DNA of 47,968 bases from Gracilibacter sp. BRH_c7a (GTDB taxonomy: Bacteria > Bacillota > Desulfitobacteriia > Desulfitobacteriales > Syntrophobotulaceae), in the NCBI GenBank assembly GCA_001516055.1, contig LOEZ01000076.1:1-47968 (forward strand). The letters run 5' to 3'. A program made the translations under genes and the position numbers. Of the stretch, positions 24,430 to 33,156 are shown in pieces. The first letter of the stretch is position 1, and the number at the start of each line of letters is the position of its first letter. The notes beneath the pieces were generated by a model that was not told the origin of the DNA, made no database searches, and worked only from the letters and a program-made list of their open reading frames with translations.

Positions 24430-24730
24430 GGGTAAGACTTGACATGGCACCCTACGACGGATGCTTCAATGAATAAAGGGCTGTGGCTCAAATGAAGTGT
24501 TCCTTTAGGGGGAAGCCACATTTCTGAATCTAGGTTAGCACTCTTCGCCCCCATATCGAGTCCTTTACTGGGGTCATGAAGCATGTGCTAATCAAATGTC
24601 ACCTATACGATTTTACCCTGACACTAATAATGGTACCGGAGCTATGACTCAATTTTTTGGACAAGTGGCTCGCTTATCCGGAACGTTCGCTCTGTTGAAT
24701 CGGTATATTCATTATTCGGTTAAATCTTAA
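24430..24730 (+). pseudogene. decayed remnant resembling a molybdopterin oxidoreductase C-terminus
   Basis: No intact gene is present, but readable fragments remain on the plus strand. One frame ending at a TAA at 24728-24730 reads YWGHEACANQMSPIRFYPDT, NNGTGAMTQFFGQVARLSG and then about 20 more residues; the 'HQMxPIRxxPxxNNGTGAM' style resembles the C-terminal end of DMSO-reductase-family proteins. An upstream fragment reads TWHPTTDASMNKGLWLK in another frame before stops. The pieces suggest a third molybdoenzyme gene lost by deletion and frameshift next to the dms operon. Family assignment is tentative. Confidence 0.35.
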
Positions 24731-24787
24731 ATATTCATGAGTTAATTGCAGTTTGTTTATATGTATATTCATACCTCATTAATAACA

Positions 24788-24823
24788 AGGTGTCTCAAAT
24801 AATATTTGAGGCATCTTATTATT
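24788..24823 (+). terminator. terminator-like hairpin serving as intron insertion site
   Basis: AAGGTGTCTCAAAT and ATTTGAGGCATCTT form an interrupted inverted repeat around AAT, followed by TATTATT. The group IIC intron begins directly after it, which is the known target preference of that intron class. Confidence 0.6.
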
Positions 24824-25893
24824 GTACGCCCAGCATGAGCATTATCTATACGATGAAAGTCCTGAACGGGGGCTGGCGAGTGCATATCGTAGCTGAAAGC
24901 AAGGGTGTCTGTCGCGAGGCAGAATCTGAAGGAAGCTCTAAGCAAATGCTCGACTTGAGGTACACGAATCCAATTTGAGGCTACCATAGTCGGATGAATC
25001 TCCAGTACATGATTAAATCCAAAAACCGCCAAGTACTATGGTAAGTAAACTTGGGCAAGTGTGGGCAGAAAGATACGCTCTTATCTGGGGAGTCTGCAGG
25101 ATATGCGAATTTATTCGTAACCGTATCCGAGAGGGTACGCTGAACCTGCAGAAGTCAGCAGAGGCCATAGAAATCGGAAGGGCTGAACCTAAAGAAGAGA
25201 GGGAAATGATGCGTTCTAGTAATGGACAAAGAAAGCAGCCACTTCATACGAAGACTCATAGCATAAGGTAGTGGTGAAGCCACAAGGGGATGCTGGAGTG
25301 CCGAGTCCAATACCGGCACAAGTCGGAGAAAACTCTCGCGGAGACAAAACAACTTGTTGGAACGAATGCTCGAAAGAGAGAACTACTTGGGGCACTAAAG
25401 CAGGTGAGAAAGAACGGAGGGGCACCAGTGTAGATGGTATGAGAGTAGATGGACTACCAGACTACCTAAAAGCAAATTGGGAGGCAATAAAAGGCCAACT
25501 TCTAACGGGAGCCTACAGACCTAGCCCCGTTAAACGGGTGGAAATACCCAAACCTGGAGGCAGAGTTCGACTCTTAGGCATTCCAATCGTTCTGGATTGC
25601 CTTATCCAGCAGCACTACTGCAGGAAATGACCCCAATATTTGACTCTGAATTTTCCCCGTATAGCTACGGATTCAGACCGGCTACACACAAGATGGCGGC
25701 TTCACGGAGGGGGCCTTAGGAAATGTCTCGGAACACAAACAATAACCTCAACAATTCCTATTGGGAAAGTCAAGGGCTTAAGAGTTTACTTAATCGTTTT
25801 ATGGAACTTCGTCAATCTTTGGAAACGCCTAGTGCGGACTTGCATGCTAGGTGGTGTGAGAGGACGAGGGCTTGCCCCCCTCTCCTACTCGAT
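24824..25893 (+). mobile_element. group IIC intron, internally deleted
   Basis: The 5' end reads GTACGCCCAGCATGAGC and continues with landmarks of group IIC ribozymes such as the Oceanobacillus intron: GATGAAAGTCC, GCAAGGGTGTC, GAATCTGAAGGAAGC, then TTGAGGCTA and CAGAAGTCAGCAGA. The 3' end keeps a domain V-like hairpin (about 25821-25853, GCCTAGTGCGG...GCTAGGTGG) and a domain VI-like hairpin (about 25855-25890) ending near CTACTCGAT. Total length is about 1.07 kb instead of the usual 1.9-2 kb, because most of the domain IV reverse transcriptase gene is missing. It sits immediately after a terminator-like hairpin. Confidence 0.8.
25208..25840 (+). pseudogene. ltrA: LtrA-type reverse transcriptase/maturase, broken
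   Basis: Fragments in different frames cover the N-terminus (MRSSNGQRKQPLHTKT; then VKPQGDAGVPSP), the RT0/RT1 region (TSVDGMRVDGLPDYL, ANWEAIKGQLLTGAYRPSPV, VEIPKPGG.VRLLGIP), a piece of RT2 after a frameshift (MTPIFDSEFSPYSYGFRP), and the extreme C-terminus (SYWESQGLKSLLNRFMELRQ). The catalytic YADD region and the maturase X domain are absent. The enzyme cannot be active. Confidence 0.85.
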
Positions 25894-26087
25894 TATTAAA
25901 TTCAATTAGCTATAACAAAACTATCTGTTTTGTCAACACTTGGACTCTAGAGAATCCAGAGGTGAACAAACATGTATGTATTTGTATTTTACTTATTTCT
26001 ACAATCTAATACATTTGGATACACCAATATGTATATCAGCTGCCTGTTGCACTCGGATATAACACTACCAACTTCAAGCTATTTCTG

Positions 26088-26099
26088 TACACCGCTGTA
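26088..26099. promoter_or_regulatory. candidate enhancer site TACA-N4-TGTA
   Basis: TACACCGCTGTA is centred about 63 bp upstream of the predicted transcription start. A looser TACA-N6-TGTA lies at 26020-26033, near -130. The same half-sites with 4-bp spacing occur upstream of the other two sigma-54 promoters. Confidence 0.4.
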
Positions 26100-26129
26100 A
26101 TAGTAACCTTTTTTTCTTAATTTAGTTAG

Positions 26130-26147
26130 TTGGCATAAAAGTTGCTT
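26130..26147 (+). promoter_or_regulatory. sigma-54 (-24/-12) promoter of the OFA carrier/CoA-transferase genes
   Basis: TTGGCATAAAAGTTGCTT has GG and GC separated by exactly 10 bases and matches TTGGCA-N6-TTGCW. The start would be near 26157. Confidence 0.8.
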
Positions 26148-26200
26148 ATTTAGATTAGCAGAAGCATTGTTAAATAAATCACGAAAAGAAAGGAGGTAGT

Positions 26201-26240
26201 ATGTAAATATATGGAAAGAAGGAGCGTGATAAGTAATTAA
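26201..26240 (+). promoter_or_regulatory. start-stop element and nine-codon upstream frame in the leader
   Basis: AAAGGAGG (26189-26196) is followed 4 bases later by ATGTAA, a start codon directly followed by a stop. A second ATG at 26211 opens a nine-residue frame (MERRSVISN). A ribosome would load here and stop about 60 bases before the carrier start. Confidence 0.4.
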
Positions 26241-26303
26241 CTAAATTCCATTCATGAAATTATTGTTAATATTAAAATTATTTAGTTTAGGAAGGTGATT
26301 TTT

Positions 26304-27590
26304 ATGAGTTCGGATCATAAAACCGGTGGGTTCCATTATGGCTTTCTTATTGTTGCAGCACTATGTCTAATGATGGCTACGACTGTAGGATTAGTCTTTA
26401 GTACTGCGGGTATCTTTTATACACCTGTGAGCACCGAATTAGGGGTTGGTAAAGGCACATTTGGTATGTATATCTCTATCCTTTTACTTGTCTGTGCCAT
26501 CGTCCTTACTTTTGCTGGCAAAGTGTTAGACCGTTTTAATGCCCGTTGGGTATTGTCTGGTTGTATCGCTCTAATTGGTGTTTGCTTTTTTGCAATGTCA
26601 AAGTTTACTTCAGTATTCCAGTTTTATGTAGCAGGTGCTTTTCTAGGTATATCGATTGCTTTTATTCTGTATCTTGCTGTACCAACAATGATTAATCGTT
26701 GGTTTAAAGAACGGGTTGGTTTCTTTATTGGGTTATGCGCTGCTTTTACAGGTATAGGCGGAATTATTTTTAATCCTGTAGGCGGATATATTATTGGCAC
26801 TTATGGATGGAGGACAGCTTATCTGGTTTGGGCTGTTATTGTTCTTTTCATAACCTTACCTCTTAATGCATTGATTCTTAGGAGTCATCCAAGTGATAAG
26901 GGATTAAAGCCTTTTGGGTATGACGCTTCAAAGGAAGGCCAGGCCACAGTCACTGCTTCTGCACCCTTGACTGGTGTTTCATACTCAACCGCGATCAAGA
27001 GCCCTGTATTCTATATCGTAGCTCTCTTCGCTTTTGCTGTAGCTTTTGTTACCAATGTTAACTTTTATCTTCCGTCATATGCTAGTTCTCTTGGATTGGC
27101 TGCAACGATTGGCGCTACTATTGCTTCTGCCAGTATGTTTGGACAGTTGATCGGTAAGATTGTTTTGGGTTATGCCAATGATAAAAGCATTATTAAGGGC
27201 ATGATTGTCTGTTTCGGAGGCGGAATTTTGGGTATGGGGCTACTAATGTTCTTTGGTTCAGTAGGTGTTTGGGTTGTTCTGCTGGGCGGTTTCCTGTATG
27301 GCATCAGCTATGCCGGTGTTATGGTTCAAACCCCAATGACAATCAAAAAAGTATTTGGTAACCGCGATTATAGTCAGATCAATTCCAACATTTCCATCGT
27401 AGCAGCTGCAAGCTCAATGATTGGATCTTCTGCTTGGGGCTTTATTATTGATTCTACAGGGGGGTATGTTGCTACGCTATCTATAGCTTGCGGAATCCTC
27501 GTTGCAGCTTTCCTCTTGGGTCTTGCTGCTTTAAACCTTAGCAAAAATTTTGTTCATACTCCGGCTGATAATACAAAAGCGGCCAAATAG
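26304..27590 (+). CDS. OFA-type MFS carrier (carboxylate transporter)
   Basis: About 428 residues from ATG 26304, chosen because GGAAGGTG (26290-26297) precedes it by 6 bases; a GTG at 26295 lies inside the ribosome site. Twelve hydrophobic segments are expected. The hallmark loops of the oxalate/formate antiporter family appear: GKVLDRFNARWVL after helix 2, RWFKERVGFFIGLCAAFTGIG in helices 4-5, and IKKVFGNRDYSQINS in the second half. It is clearly a paralogue of the minus-strand carrier at 35233-36525. It probably imports the carboxylic acid used by this cluster, perhaps in exchange for the product. It is the first gene after the sigma-54 promoter at 26130. Confidence 0.82.
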   Translation: MSSDHKTGGFHYGFLIVAALCLMMATTVGLVFSTAGIFYTPVSTELGVGKGTFGMYISILLLVCAIVLTFAGKVLDRFNARWVLSGCIALIGVCFFAMSKFTSVFQFYVAGAFLGISIAFILYLAVPTMINRWFKERVGFFIGLCAAFTGIGGIIFNPVGGYIIGTYGWRTAYLVWAVIVLFITLPLNALILRSHPSDKGLKPFGYDASKEGQATVTASAPLTGVSYSTAIKSPVFYIVALFAFAVAFVTNVNFYLPSYASSLGLAATIGATIASASMFGQLIGKIVLGYANDKSIIKGMIVCFGGGILGMGLLMFFGSVGVWVVLLGGFLYGISYAGVMVQTPMTIKKVFGNRDYSQINSNISIVAAASSMIGSSAWGFIIDSTGGYVATLSIACGILVAAFLLGLAALNLSKNFVHTPADNTKAAK

Positions 27591-27611
27591 ACAATAACGG
27601 AGGAAAACAGA

Positions 27612-28676
27612 TTGCTTGCAGGAATTAAAATTATCGACTTTACGCGCTATTTTCCTGGTCCTGTTGCCACATTACGCTTAGCGGAACGAGGAGCAGAAGT
27701 CATCAAGATTGAAGAACCGACAGGTGATCCGGCACGATTCATGGATATGATCAATGGTGAAGAAGGATGTATCTTTCGTTCTCAAAACCGGGGTAAGAAA
27801 AGCGTAGCACTAGATTTAAAGAAAAATGACCAGCTTGAGAAAGCCCTGGAATTGATTCGTACAGCGGATGTGGTCATTGAGAGTTTTAGGCCGGGCGTAC
27901 CCAAAAAACTGGGGATTGACTATAGAAGTCTCATTGAAATCAACCCATCCTTAGTTTATTGCTCCTTGTCAGGTTTTGGACAAAACACGAGCATTTCGCA
28001 CTTAGGTGGACATGATCTAAATTATCTAGCCTTAAGTGGAGTCTTAGCACAATTGACAGATGCTCAAGGAAGACCTATCAAGCCAAACATTGCCATGGCT
28101 GATTTGTTAGGAGGCATAGTTGCCAGCGAAGAGATTCTAGCCGGCCTGGTCCAGCGAGAAAGAACGGGAAAAGGTGTATATCTCGATGTTTCCATTACAG
28201 AAACCATGCTTTCCTGGATGGGGCTTCATGTCTCGCACCAATCCGTAACAGGGGAAGAACACGGGATCAATGATCATGGAATCTCTTACTACATTTATGA
28301 GACGAAAGATCAGCGTTACATGACGATAGGAGCCATAGAGGATAAGTTCTGGAACAACTTCTGCAAAGCTGTAGAAAGAAAAGATTTAATTCAAGGTCAT
28401 AAGACGCAGCCTCATCCCGATAACCCTTACTATCAGAAAATGGTAAAGCTTTTCAAATCTCGCACTTTCAGTGAATGGACAGAATTTTCCACAAGAGTTG
28501 ACTGCTGTATGGCTCCAGTACTTCAAACAAGTGAACTCAAACACCAAGTACCTTTCCAAGAAAGACAGTTTATCGAGCATAAGTGGGGACTTGATTATGT
28601 AGCAACTAGCTATATGCAAGAAAAATCATTTTTAGATTTCCCCAATCCTTTCCCCAAACTAGGCGAACATAACTAG
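27612..28676 (+). CDS. CaiB/BaiF family III CoA-transferase
   Basis: The protein has 354 residues; TTG 27612 follows CGGAGG by about 7 bases. The N-terminal nucleotide-fold motif IKIIDFTRYFPGPVATLRLAERGAEVIKIEEP and the SRN-type block (FRSQNRGKKSVALDLK) are typical. ADLLGG (about residues 163-168) contains the Asp that would form the acyl-CoA anhydride intermediate. It is shorter than CaiB (405) and nearer the AMACR-like branch in length. It should move CoA from a product thioester to the incoming acid. It lies 21 bp after the carrier gene and is followed by a long hairpin terminator. Confidence 0.82.
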   Translation: MLAGIKIIDFTRYFPGPVATLRLAERGAEVIKIEEPTGDPARFMDMINGEEGCIFRSQNRGKKSVALDLKKNDQLEKALELIRTADVVIESFRPGVPKKLGIDYRSLIEINPSLVYCSLSGFGQNTSISHLGGHDLNYLALSGVLAQLTDAQGRPIKPNIAMADLLGGIVASEEILAGLVQRERTGKGVYLDVSITETMLSWMGLHVSHQSVTGEEHGINDHGISYYIYETKDQRYMTIGAIEDKFWNNFCKAVERKDLIQGHKTQPHPDNPYYQKMVKLFKSRTFSEWTEFSTRVDCCMAPVLQTSELKHQVPFQERQFIEHKWGLDYVATSYMQEKSFLDFPNPFPKLGEHN

Positions 28677-28681
28677 TCATG

Positions 28682-28747
28682 AATGCCCCTTCAGTTATAT
28701 ATAAATATCACAATCAAGCTTCAGTTCTGAAGGGGCATTATCCTTTT
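28682..28747 (+). terminator. terminator/attenuator between CoA-transferase and acyl-CoA dehydrogenase genes
   Basis: AATGCCCCTTCAG (28682-28694) is perfectly complementary to CTGAAGGGGCATT (28727-28739) around 32 bases, then ATCCTTTTT. It lies between genes of one pathway, so some readthrough or a second promoter near 28750-28790 must express the downstream genes; no -24/-12 site is present there. Confidence 0.75.
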
Positions 28748-28807
28748 TGAAAATAATGTTCAACAATTAAATTATATGTTAATAAAAACTTTAGAAGGAG
28801 AATGAAT

Positions 28808-29959
28808 ATGGATTTTAGATTTACTGAGGAACAAGAATTATTAGTCGAAAGCTTAAGAGAATTCATGTCAAGAGAAGTAACAGAAGAGGATATTAAGACT
28901 TTTTATCAAGAAGGTGCTGTTTCTGAGAAATTCTCCAAAGCATTTATTGAAGCAGGTTTTGGTTTCTTAGGAATTCCAGAAGAGTACGGCGGTACACCGG
29001 CAGACGTCACAACCTTGATGCTGGTCGGAGAAGAATTAACCAGACAATCAGCCGCTGTATTTCCTTTCATGTCCAATATCCTCAACATGTTTGATATGGT
29101 GGAATTCGGCAGACCCGATCAGATTATGACAATGATGGAGATCTATAAGCAAACTGGAAAACCAGCTTTTTCCTTAGCAATTTCCGAACCTCAGGGGGGA
29201 TCGGACAACAGCGCCATGACCACTGTCGCCACCCATAAAAACGGAAAGGTATACCTGAACGGTGCAAAAACATGGGTTACCCACGGTAATGTAGCACCAT
29301 GGACCTTGGTGGTCTGCAAAGAAGAGTCTCCTGAACTCACCAACAAAAATATGTCTATGTATTTATTCGCAGCCGATACACCAGGTGTGAAGTTCTCTCA
29401 GCTTCATAAGATTGGCCAGACAAGCACAACCTTCTGCGAGATGTATCTGGACAACGTAGAAATTGATGAAAGTGCTCTATTAGGCGAAAAAGACAAAGGG
29501 TTTCTTCAGCTGATGAAAAACTTTGAAGTGGAACGTCTTTTAATCGCTTCTCAATCTCTGGGTTTGGCCAAAGCAGCTATGGATGATGCTGCTGCATATG
29601 CCAGTGAAAGAATCCAGTTCGGTAAGCCTATCGGTAACCAGCAGATGATCCAACAAATGCTTACGGATATGGAAATTAAAATCAAGAACATGCACAACCT
29701 GCTCTATGAAGCTACCTGGAGACATGATAACGGTCTTCCTATTAAGCTTGAGTCCGCGCTGGTTAAGCGGTATTGCGGTATGACCGCTACCGAAGTTTGC
29801 TCGGACGCCATTCAAATCTTTGGGGGTCTGGGCTATACCACAGAAACCCGTGTCTCCCGTGCTTGGCAGGATGCCAGAGGATGGCAGATTGCAGGCGGAA
29901 CAGATCAAATTATGGTTCATATTGCTGGCAGAGAAGTTCTTAAAAAATACAAAAAGTAA
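28808..29959 (+). CDS. acyl-CoA dehydrogenase/reductase, CaiA-like
   Basis: About 383 residues from ATG 28808 (the ATG at 28802 is too close to AGAAGGAG). The full acyl-CoA dehydrogenase fold is seen: N-terminal helices (FTEEQELLVESLREFM), LGIPEEYGG, FAD-binding SEPQGGSDNSAM and GAKTWVTHG strands, and C-terminal ERIQFGKPIGNQQMIQ, QIFGGLGYTTE and RAWQDARGWQIAGGTDQIM. Length and C-terminus resemble CaiA (crotonobetainyl-CoA reductase), which runs as a reductase in anaerobes. A conserved Gly/Thr at the usual catalytic-Glu region (AGGTDQI) hints that the base may be placed elsewhere. It is next to etfBA and fixCX-like genes that would supply electrons. Confidence 0.85.
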   Translation: MDFRFTEEQELLVESLREFMSREVTEEDIKTFYQEGAVSEKFSKAFIEAGFGFLGIPEEYGGTPADVTTLMLVGEELTRQSAAVFPFMSNILNMFDMVEFGRPDQIMTMMEIYKQTGKPAFSLAISEPQGGSDNSAMTTVATHKNGKVYLNGAKTWVTHGNVAPWTLVVCKEESPELTNKNMSMYLFAADTPGVKFSQLHKIGQTSTTFCEMYLDNVEIDESALLGEKDKGFLQLMKNFEVERLLIASQSLGLAKAAMDDAAAYASERIQFGKPIGNQQMIQQMLTDMEIKIKNMHNLLYEATWRHDNGLPIKLESALVKRYCGMTATEVCSDAIQIFGGLGYTTETRVSRAWQDARGWQIAGGTDQIMVHIAGREVLKKYKK

Positions 29960-30010
29960 ACGGCCGAATTCGCTTAAAATTCAAGTTTCATGTAGAACAG
30001 GACTTATCAG

Positions 30011-30047
30011 GAGCAGATAAAATGAAGGTTATTCAGATTATCTGCTC
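30011..30047. repeat. intra-operon hairpin upstream of etfB
   Basis: GAGCAGATAA (30011-30020) and TTATCTGCTC (30038-30047) are perfect complements around 17 bases in the 133-bp gap before etfB. No T run follows; RNA processing or stability is more likely than termination. Confidence 0.5.
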
Positions 30048-30092
30048 TATACCAAAAAATCACTAAATTATGGCATATATAGAGGTGTAAAA

Positions 30093-30863
30093 ATGAACAT
30101 TATTTCATGTTTTAAAGTAGTACCTGATGAACAGGATATTACAATCAAACCGAATAGAGATATCTCTTTTGAGAAAGCACCGATGACAATCAGTGCCTAT
30201 GACTTAAACTGTATCGAAGCCGGTGCACAGCTGGCGGAGGCCTTTGAGGGCAATCTGATTGGCGTTAGTATCGGTGCGAAAAAGATTGATGATTCAAAGT
30301 TAAAGAAAAATGTGCTATCTAGAGGACCCGAAAGCATCTTAATGGTGGCAGACGATTTCTTGGAGGACTTAGATACCTACCAGACTGCTAATGCTTTGAA
30401 GGCTGCTATCCAAAAGGTTGGAGAGTTTGACCTGATTCTATGTGGAGAAGGATCAGCAGACCTGTATGCTCAACAAGTGGGAGCCCAATTGGGCCAGCTA
30501 CTCAACGTACCTGTCATCAATAGTGTCAATAAGATAGCACTCATGGAAGGTAAAGTGATCGTTGAACGCTCACTAGAGGACGAAGTAGAAACCATAGAAA
30601 TACCTCTCCCTGCAGTCATATCTGTTACCTCAGATATTAACCTGCCTCGTATCCCTAGTATGAAGCAAATCCTGGCTGCTGGTAAGAAGTCAGCCACCAT
30701 TTTAAGTGCGCTAGACGTGGGAATCGGAGATTTCGGTGCAACGCTCCAAGTCATTGAAACCAAAGCACCCGAACAAAAGGAAAGAAAGAAAGATATTATT
30801 CAAGGAGATTCTGACGAAGCGATTAAGTCATTCATAACTAAAATTAACAAAGTATTAAAGTAA
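30093..30863 (+). CDS. fixA: electron-transfer flavoprotein beta subunit (FixA-like)
   Basis: This 256-residue protein has the EtfB/FixA fold: MNIISCFKVVPDEQDI start, SAYDLNCIEAGAQL, the adenosine-binding DLILCGEGSADLYAQQVGAQLGQLL block (about 111-135) and a C-terminal arm after PRIPSMKQILAAGKK that contacts the alpha subunit. With FixB-, FixC- and FixX-like genes following, it should be part of a FixABCX complex that links NADH or another donor to the acyl-CoA dehydrogenase, possibly by flavin-based electron bifurcation. Confidence 0.85.
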   Translation: MNIISCFKVVPDEQDITIKPNRDISFEKAPMTISAYDLNCIEAGAQLAEAFEGNLIGVSIGAKKIDDSKLKKNVLSRGPESILMVADDFLEDLDTYQTANALKAAIQKVGEFDLILCGEGSADLYAQQVGAQLGQLLNVPVINSVNKIALMEGKVIVERSLEDEVETIEIPLPAVISVTSDINLPRIPSMKQILAAGKKSATILSALDVGIGDFGATLQVIETKAPEQKERKKDIIQGDSDEAIKSFITKINKVLK

Positions 30864-30881
30864 AAGGGCAGGTGGAATAGA

Positions 30882-31781
30882 ATGAAAGTGTTCGTATTTA
30901 CAGAGAAGGTGAAAAGTCTTTTGGAATTATGTCAAGGTGCCCGTCAAATAGGGGAACGCGTTGAAGCAATAATTATACAGAGCCAAGATAATCAAGATAA
31001 TGGAGCAGCGGATAAAGTGTGGAGCATTCCAATGCAGGATGGAGTTATGCTTGAGGACTATACAGAGACGCTTGCAGCACTGCTGGAACGGGAAAAACCT
31101 GACCTTTTGCTTATCGAGCCAAGCAAAAGATGCAAGTTAATTGCAGGTCGGCTTGCAGCTATTTTCGAAACCAGCGTAATGACGGATCTGATCGAACTGA
31201 CCAAAGAAGGTGAAGGCAGGCACTTAGTTTATGGAGGAGCGGCTATTCGTAAAGAGAAGTCAAATAATAGTCTGTCCATTGCTACGGTCGGGCCAGGCGT
31301 ATTGCAGGGAACTGGAGAGGCCGGTAAAGGAGAGACAGAAATTTTCCCATTTGTTGAGCCGAGTAATAAAATGAAAGTCATTAACATAGTCCAAAAAACG
31401 AAATCCAGCGTTGACTTGCCCAACGCCAAGCGGGTAGTCGGGGTAGGCCGCGGGATTGCCAAAGAAGAAGATCTTGGGATGATCAGGGAACTGGCAGAAG
31501 TAATAGATGCTGAAGTCGGATGCTCCCGTCCTATAGCTGAAGCAGAAAGATGGATGCCGAAGGAAACGTATATCGGTGTTTCAGGCTTAATGCTATCCCC
31601 GGAGGTTTATGTAGCTATTGGCATTTCCGGACAGGTTCAGCACACCGTTGGAATGAACAGATCTAAAGTTGTTATTGCCATTAATAAAGATAAAAATGCA
31701 GCGATCTTTGGACAGGCAGATTATGGAATCGTTGGAGATTTATATAAAGTAGTTCCAGCTTTAGTCGATCAGTTGAAGTAA
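30882..31781 (+). CDS. fixB: electron-transfer flavoprotein alpha subunit (FixB-like)
   Basis: This 299-residue protein lies 18 bp after the beta subunit gene. The C-terminal FAD domain is typical: VGVGRGIAKEEDLGMIRELA, EVGCSRPIAEAERWMP, YIGVSGLMLSPEVYVAIGIS, GQVQHTVGMN and AIFGQADYGIVGDLYKVVP. The N-terminal domain is somewhat shorter than in many FixB proteins. It binds FAD and docks to the dehydrogenase. Confidence 0.87.
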   Translation: MKVFVFTEKVKSLLELCQGARQIGERVEAIIIQSQDNQDNGAADKVWSIPMQDGVMLEDYTETLAALLEREKPDLLLIEPSKRCKLIAGRLAAIFETSVMTDLIELTKEGEGRHLVYGGAAIRKEKSNNSLSIATVGPGVLQGTGEAGKGETEIFPFVEPSNKMKVINIVQKTKSSVDLPNAKRVVGVGRGIAKEEDLGMIRELAEVIDAEVGCSRPIAEAERWMPKETYIGVSGLMLSPEVYVAIGISGQVQHTVGMNRSKVVIAINKDKNAAIFGQADYGIVGDLYKVVPALVDQLK

Positions 31782-31798
31782 AAGCAATGTGGTATAAA

Positions 31799-31833
31799 AG
31801 AGGTGGAAGAGAAGAAATTGATTTTCCACCTCT
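31799..31833. repeat. intra-operon hairpin between etfA and fixC
   Basis: AGAGGTGGAA (31799-31808) and TTCCACCTCT (31824-31833) are perfect complements around 15 bases. No T run follows. It may set the relative expression of the Etf and FixCX parts. Confidence 0.5.
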
Positions 31834-31863
31834 CCATAATGGAAGAAAGAAAGGAAGTAATCA

Positions 31864-33156
31864 ATGTCAGATGATAGATTTGATGCCATTATTGTTGGCG
31901 GAGGAATTGCCGGAACTGTAACCGCTTACTTACTGGCCAAAGAAGGGCTAGAAGTGATGCTAGTTGAAAGGGGAAACTACTCGGGGAGCAAGAATGTAAC
32001 AGGTGGACGTATTTACAGCCACAGCCTGGAAAAAATTATCCCTGACTTTGCACAGGAAGCACCGGTTGAACGGAAGATTACGCGCGAAAAAATTAGTCTT
32101 ATGACGGACGACAGCAATGTAACCATTGATTTTAGTTCAACACGTTTAGGACAACAAGGGAGTGATTCTTACTCCGTATTAAGAGGTGCTTTTGATCAGT
32201 GGTTAGCTGGTAAAGCTGAAGATGCTGGGGTGCAAATGGTTACTGGAATCCGTGTGGATAACCTGATTGTCAGAGAAGGGAAAGTATGCGGAATTGTTGC
32301 AGGAGAAGATGAGATGGAAGCCAATATAACCATCCTTGCTGATGGAGTGAATTCCCTCCTGGCACAAAAGTTAGGTTATCGGGGAGAATTATCACCTCAT
32401 CAAGTAGCCGTCGGTGTGAAAGAAATCATCGAACTTCCCTCGGAAGTGATTGATGATCGTTTTAACTGCAAGGATGGGGAAGGAACCTCATGGTTATTTG
32501 CCGGGACCCCATCAGCAGGAAAGGTTGGAGGAGGATTCATTTATACCAATAAAGCAAGTATTTCTCTAGGTGTGGTCTGTACGTTATGTGAATTAATTAA
32601 AGCTAATAAGACAATACCTCAAATGTTAGAAGATTTTAAGAGCCATCCTTCGATTGAGCCGCTGCTCAAAGGTGGAAAAATGATTGAATATTCCGGTCAT
32701 CTGGTTCCGGAGGGCGGACTTCATATGGTGCCTAAAATCATCGGGGATGGGGTGCTTATCGTCGGGGATGCAGCCGGATTCTGTATTAACTTAGGATATG
32801 CTGTGCGAGGGATGGACTTTGCTGTTGGTTCAGCAGAATGCGCAGCGAGAGCAGTTCTTAAAGCCAAGGAGACTAAAAACTATAGTGCCGAGTTCCTTCA
32901 ATGCTATCAATCCTTCCTGGATGATAGTTTTGTAATGAAAGATTTGAAGCATTACAAAAATTTTCCGCACTTCCTAGAGGAGACCCCAAGAATTTTCGAT
33001 GGATATCCGGGCATGGCTGCAGATATGATGACGGATCTATTTGTTGTTACGGGTAATCCCCCCCAATCCATGACGAGGATGATGATGAAGCATGTGAAAC
33101 AAATTGGATTACTCAATATTGCTAAGGATGGCTGGAAAGGAGTGCGTTCGCTATGA
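31864..33156 (+). CDS. fixC: FixC-like FAD-dependent dehydrogenase (ETF:quinone oxidoreductase family)
   Basis: This 430-residue protein opens with a Rossmann FAD motif DAIIVGGGIAGTVTAYLLAK (about 7-26). YSVLRGAFDQWLAGKAEDAG, the DGVNSLLAQKLG block and the VLIVGDAAGFCINLGYAVRG segment (about 298-317) are the family features. It lacks the C-terminal ferredoxin domain of full ETF-QO; that part is the separate fixX-like gene, whose start overlaps this stop by 4 bases. It should bridge the Etf and quinone or ferredoxin, as in FixABCX. Confidence 0.87.
   Translation: MSDDRFDAIIVGGGIAGTVTAYLLAKEGLEVMLVERGNYSGSKNVTGGRIYSHSLEKIIPDFAQEAPVERKITREKISLMTDDSNVTIDFSSTRLGQQGSDSYSVLRGAFDQWLAGKAEDAGVQMVTGIRVDNLIVREGKVCGIVAGEDEMEANITILADGVNSLLAQKLGYRGELSPHQVAVGVKEIIELPSEVIDDRFNCKDGEGTSWLFAGTPSAGKVGGGFIYTNKASISLGVVCTLCELIKANKTIPQMLEDFKSHPSIEPLLKGGKMIEYSGHLVPEGGLHMVPKIIGDGVLIVGDAAGFCINLGYAVRGMDFAVGSAECAARAVLKAKETKNYSAEFLQCYQSFLDDSFVMKDLKHYKNFPHFLEETPRIFDGYPGMAADMMTDLFVVTGNPPQSMTRMMMKHVKQIGLLNIAKDGWKGVRSL

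Larger units (their letters stand above)
25894..26303. other. 410-bp intergenic leader region of the sigma-54 operon
   Basis: No gene longer than nine codons is visible. The region carries a candidate enhancer palindrome (26088-26099), the -24/-12 promoter (26130-26147), and a 147-base leader with a strong ribosome site followed directly by ATG-TAA (26201-26206) and a nine-codon frame (26211-26240). Confidence 0.6.

Noticed and set aside
29540-29920. Minus-strand open frame of 126 codons
   Set aside because: It is antisense to the clearly coding acyl-CoA dehydrogenase gene and has no family features.
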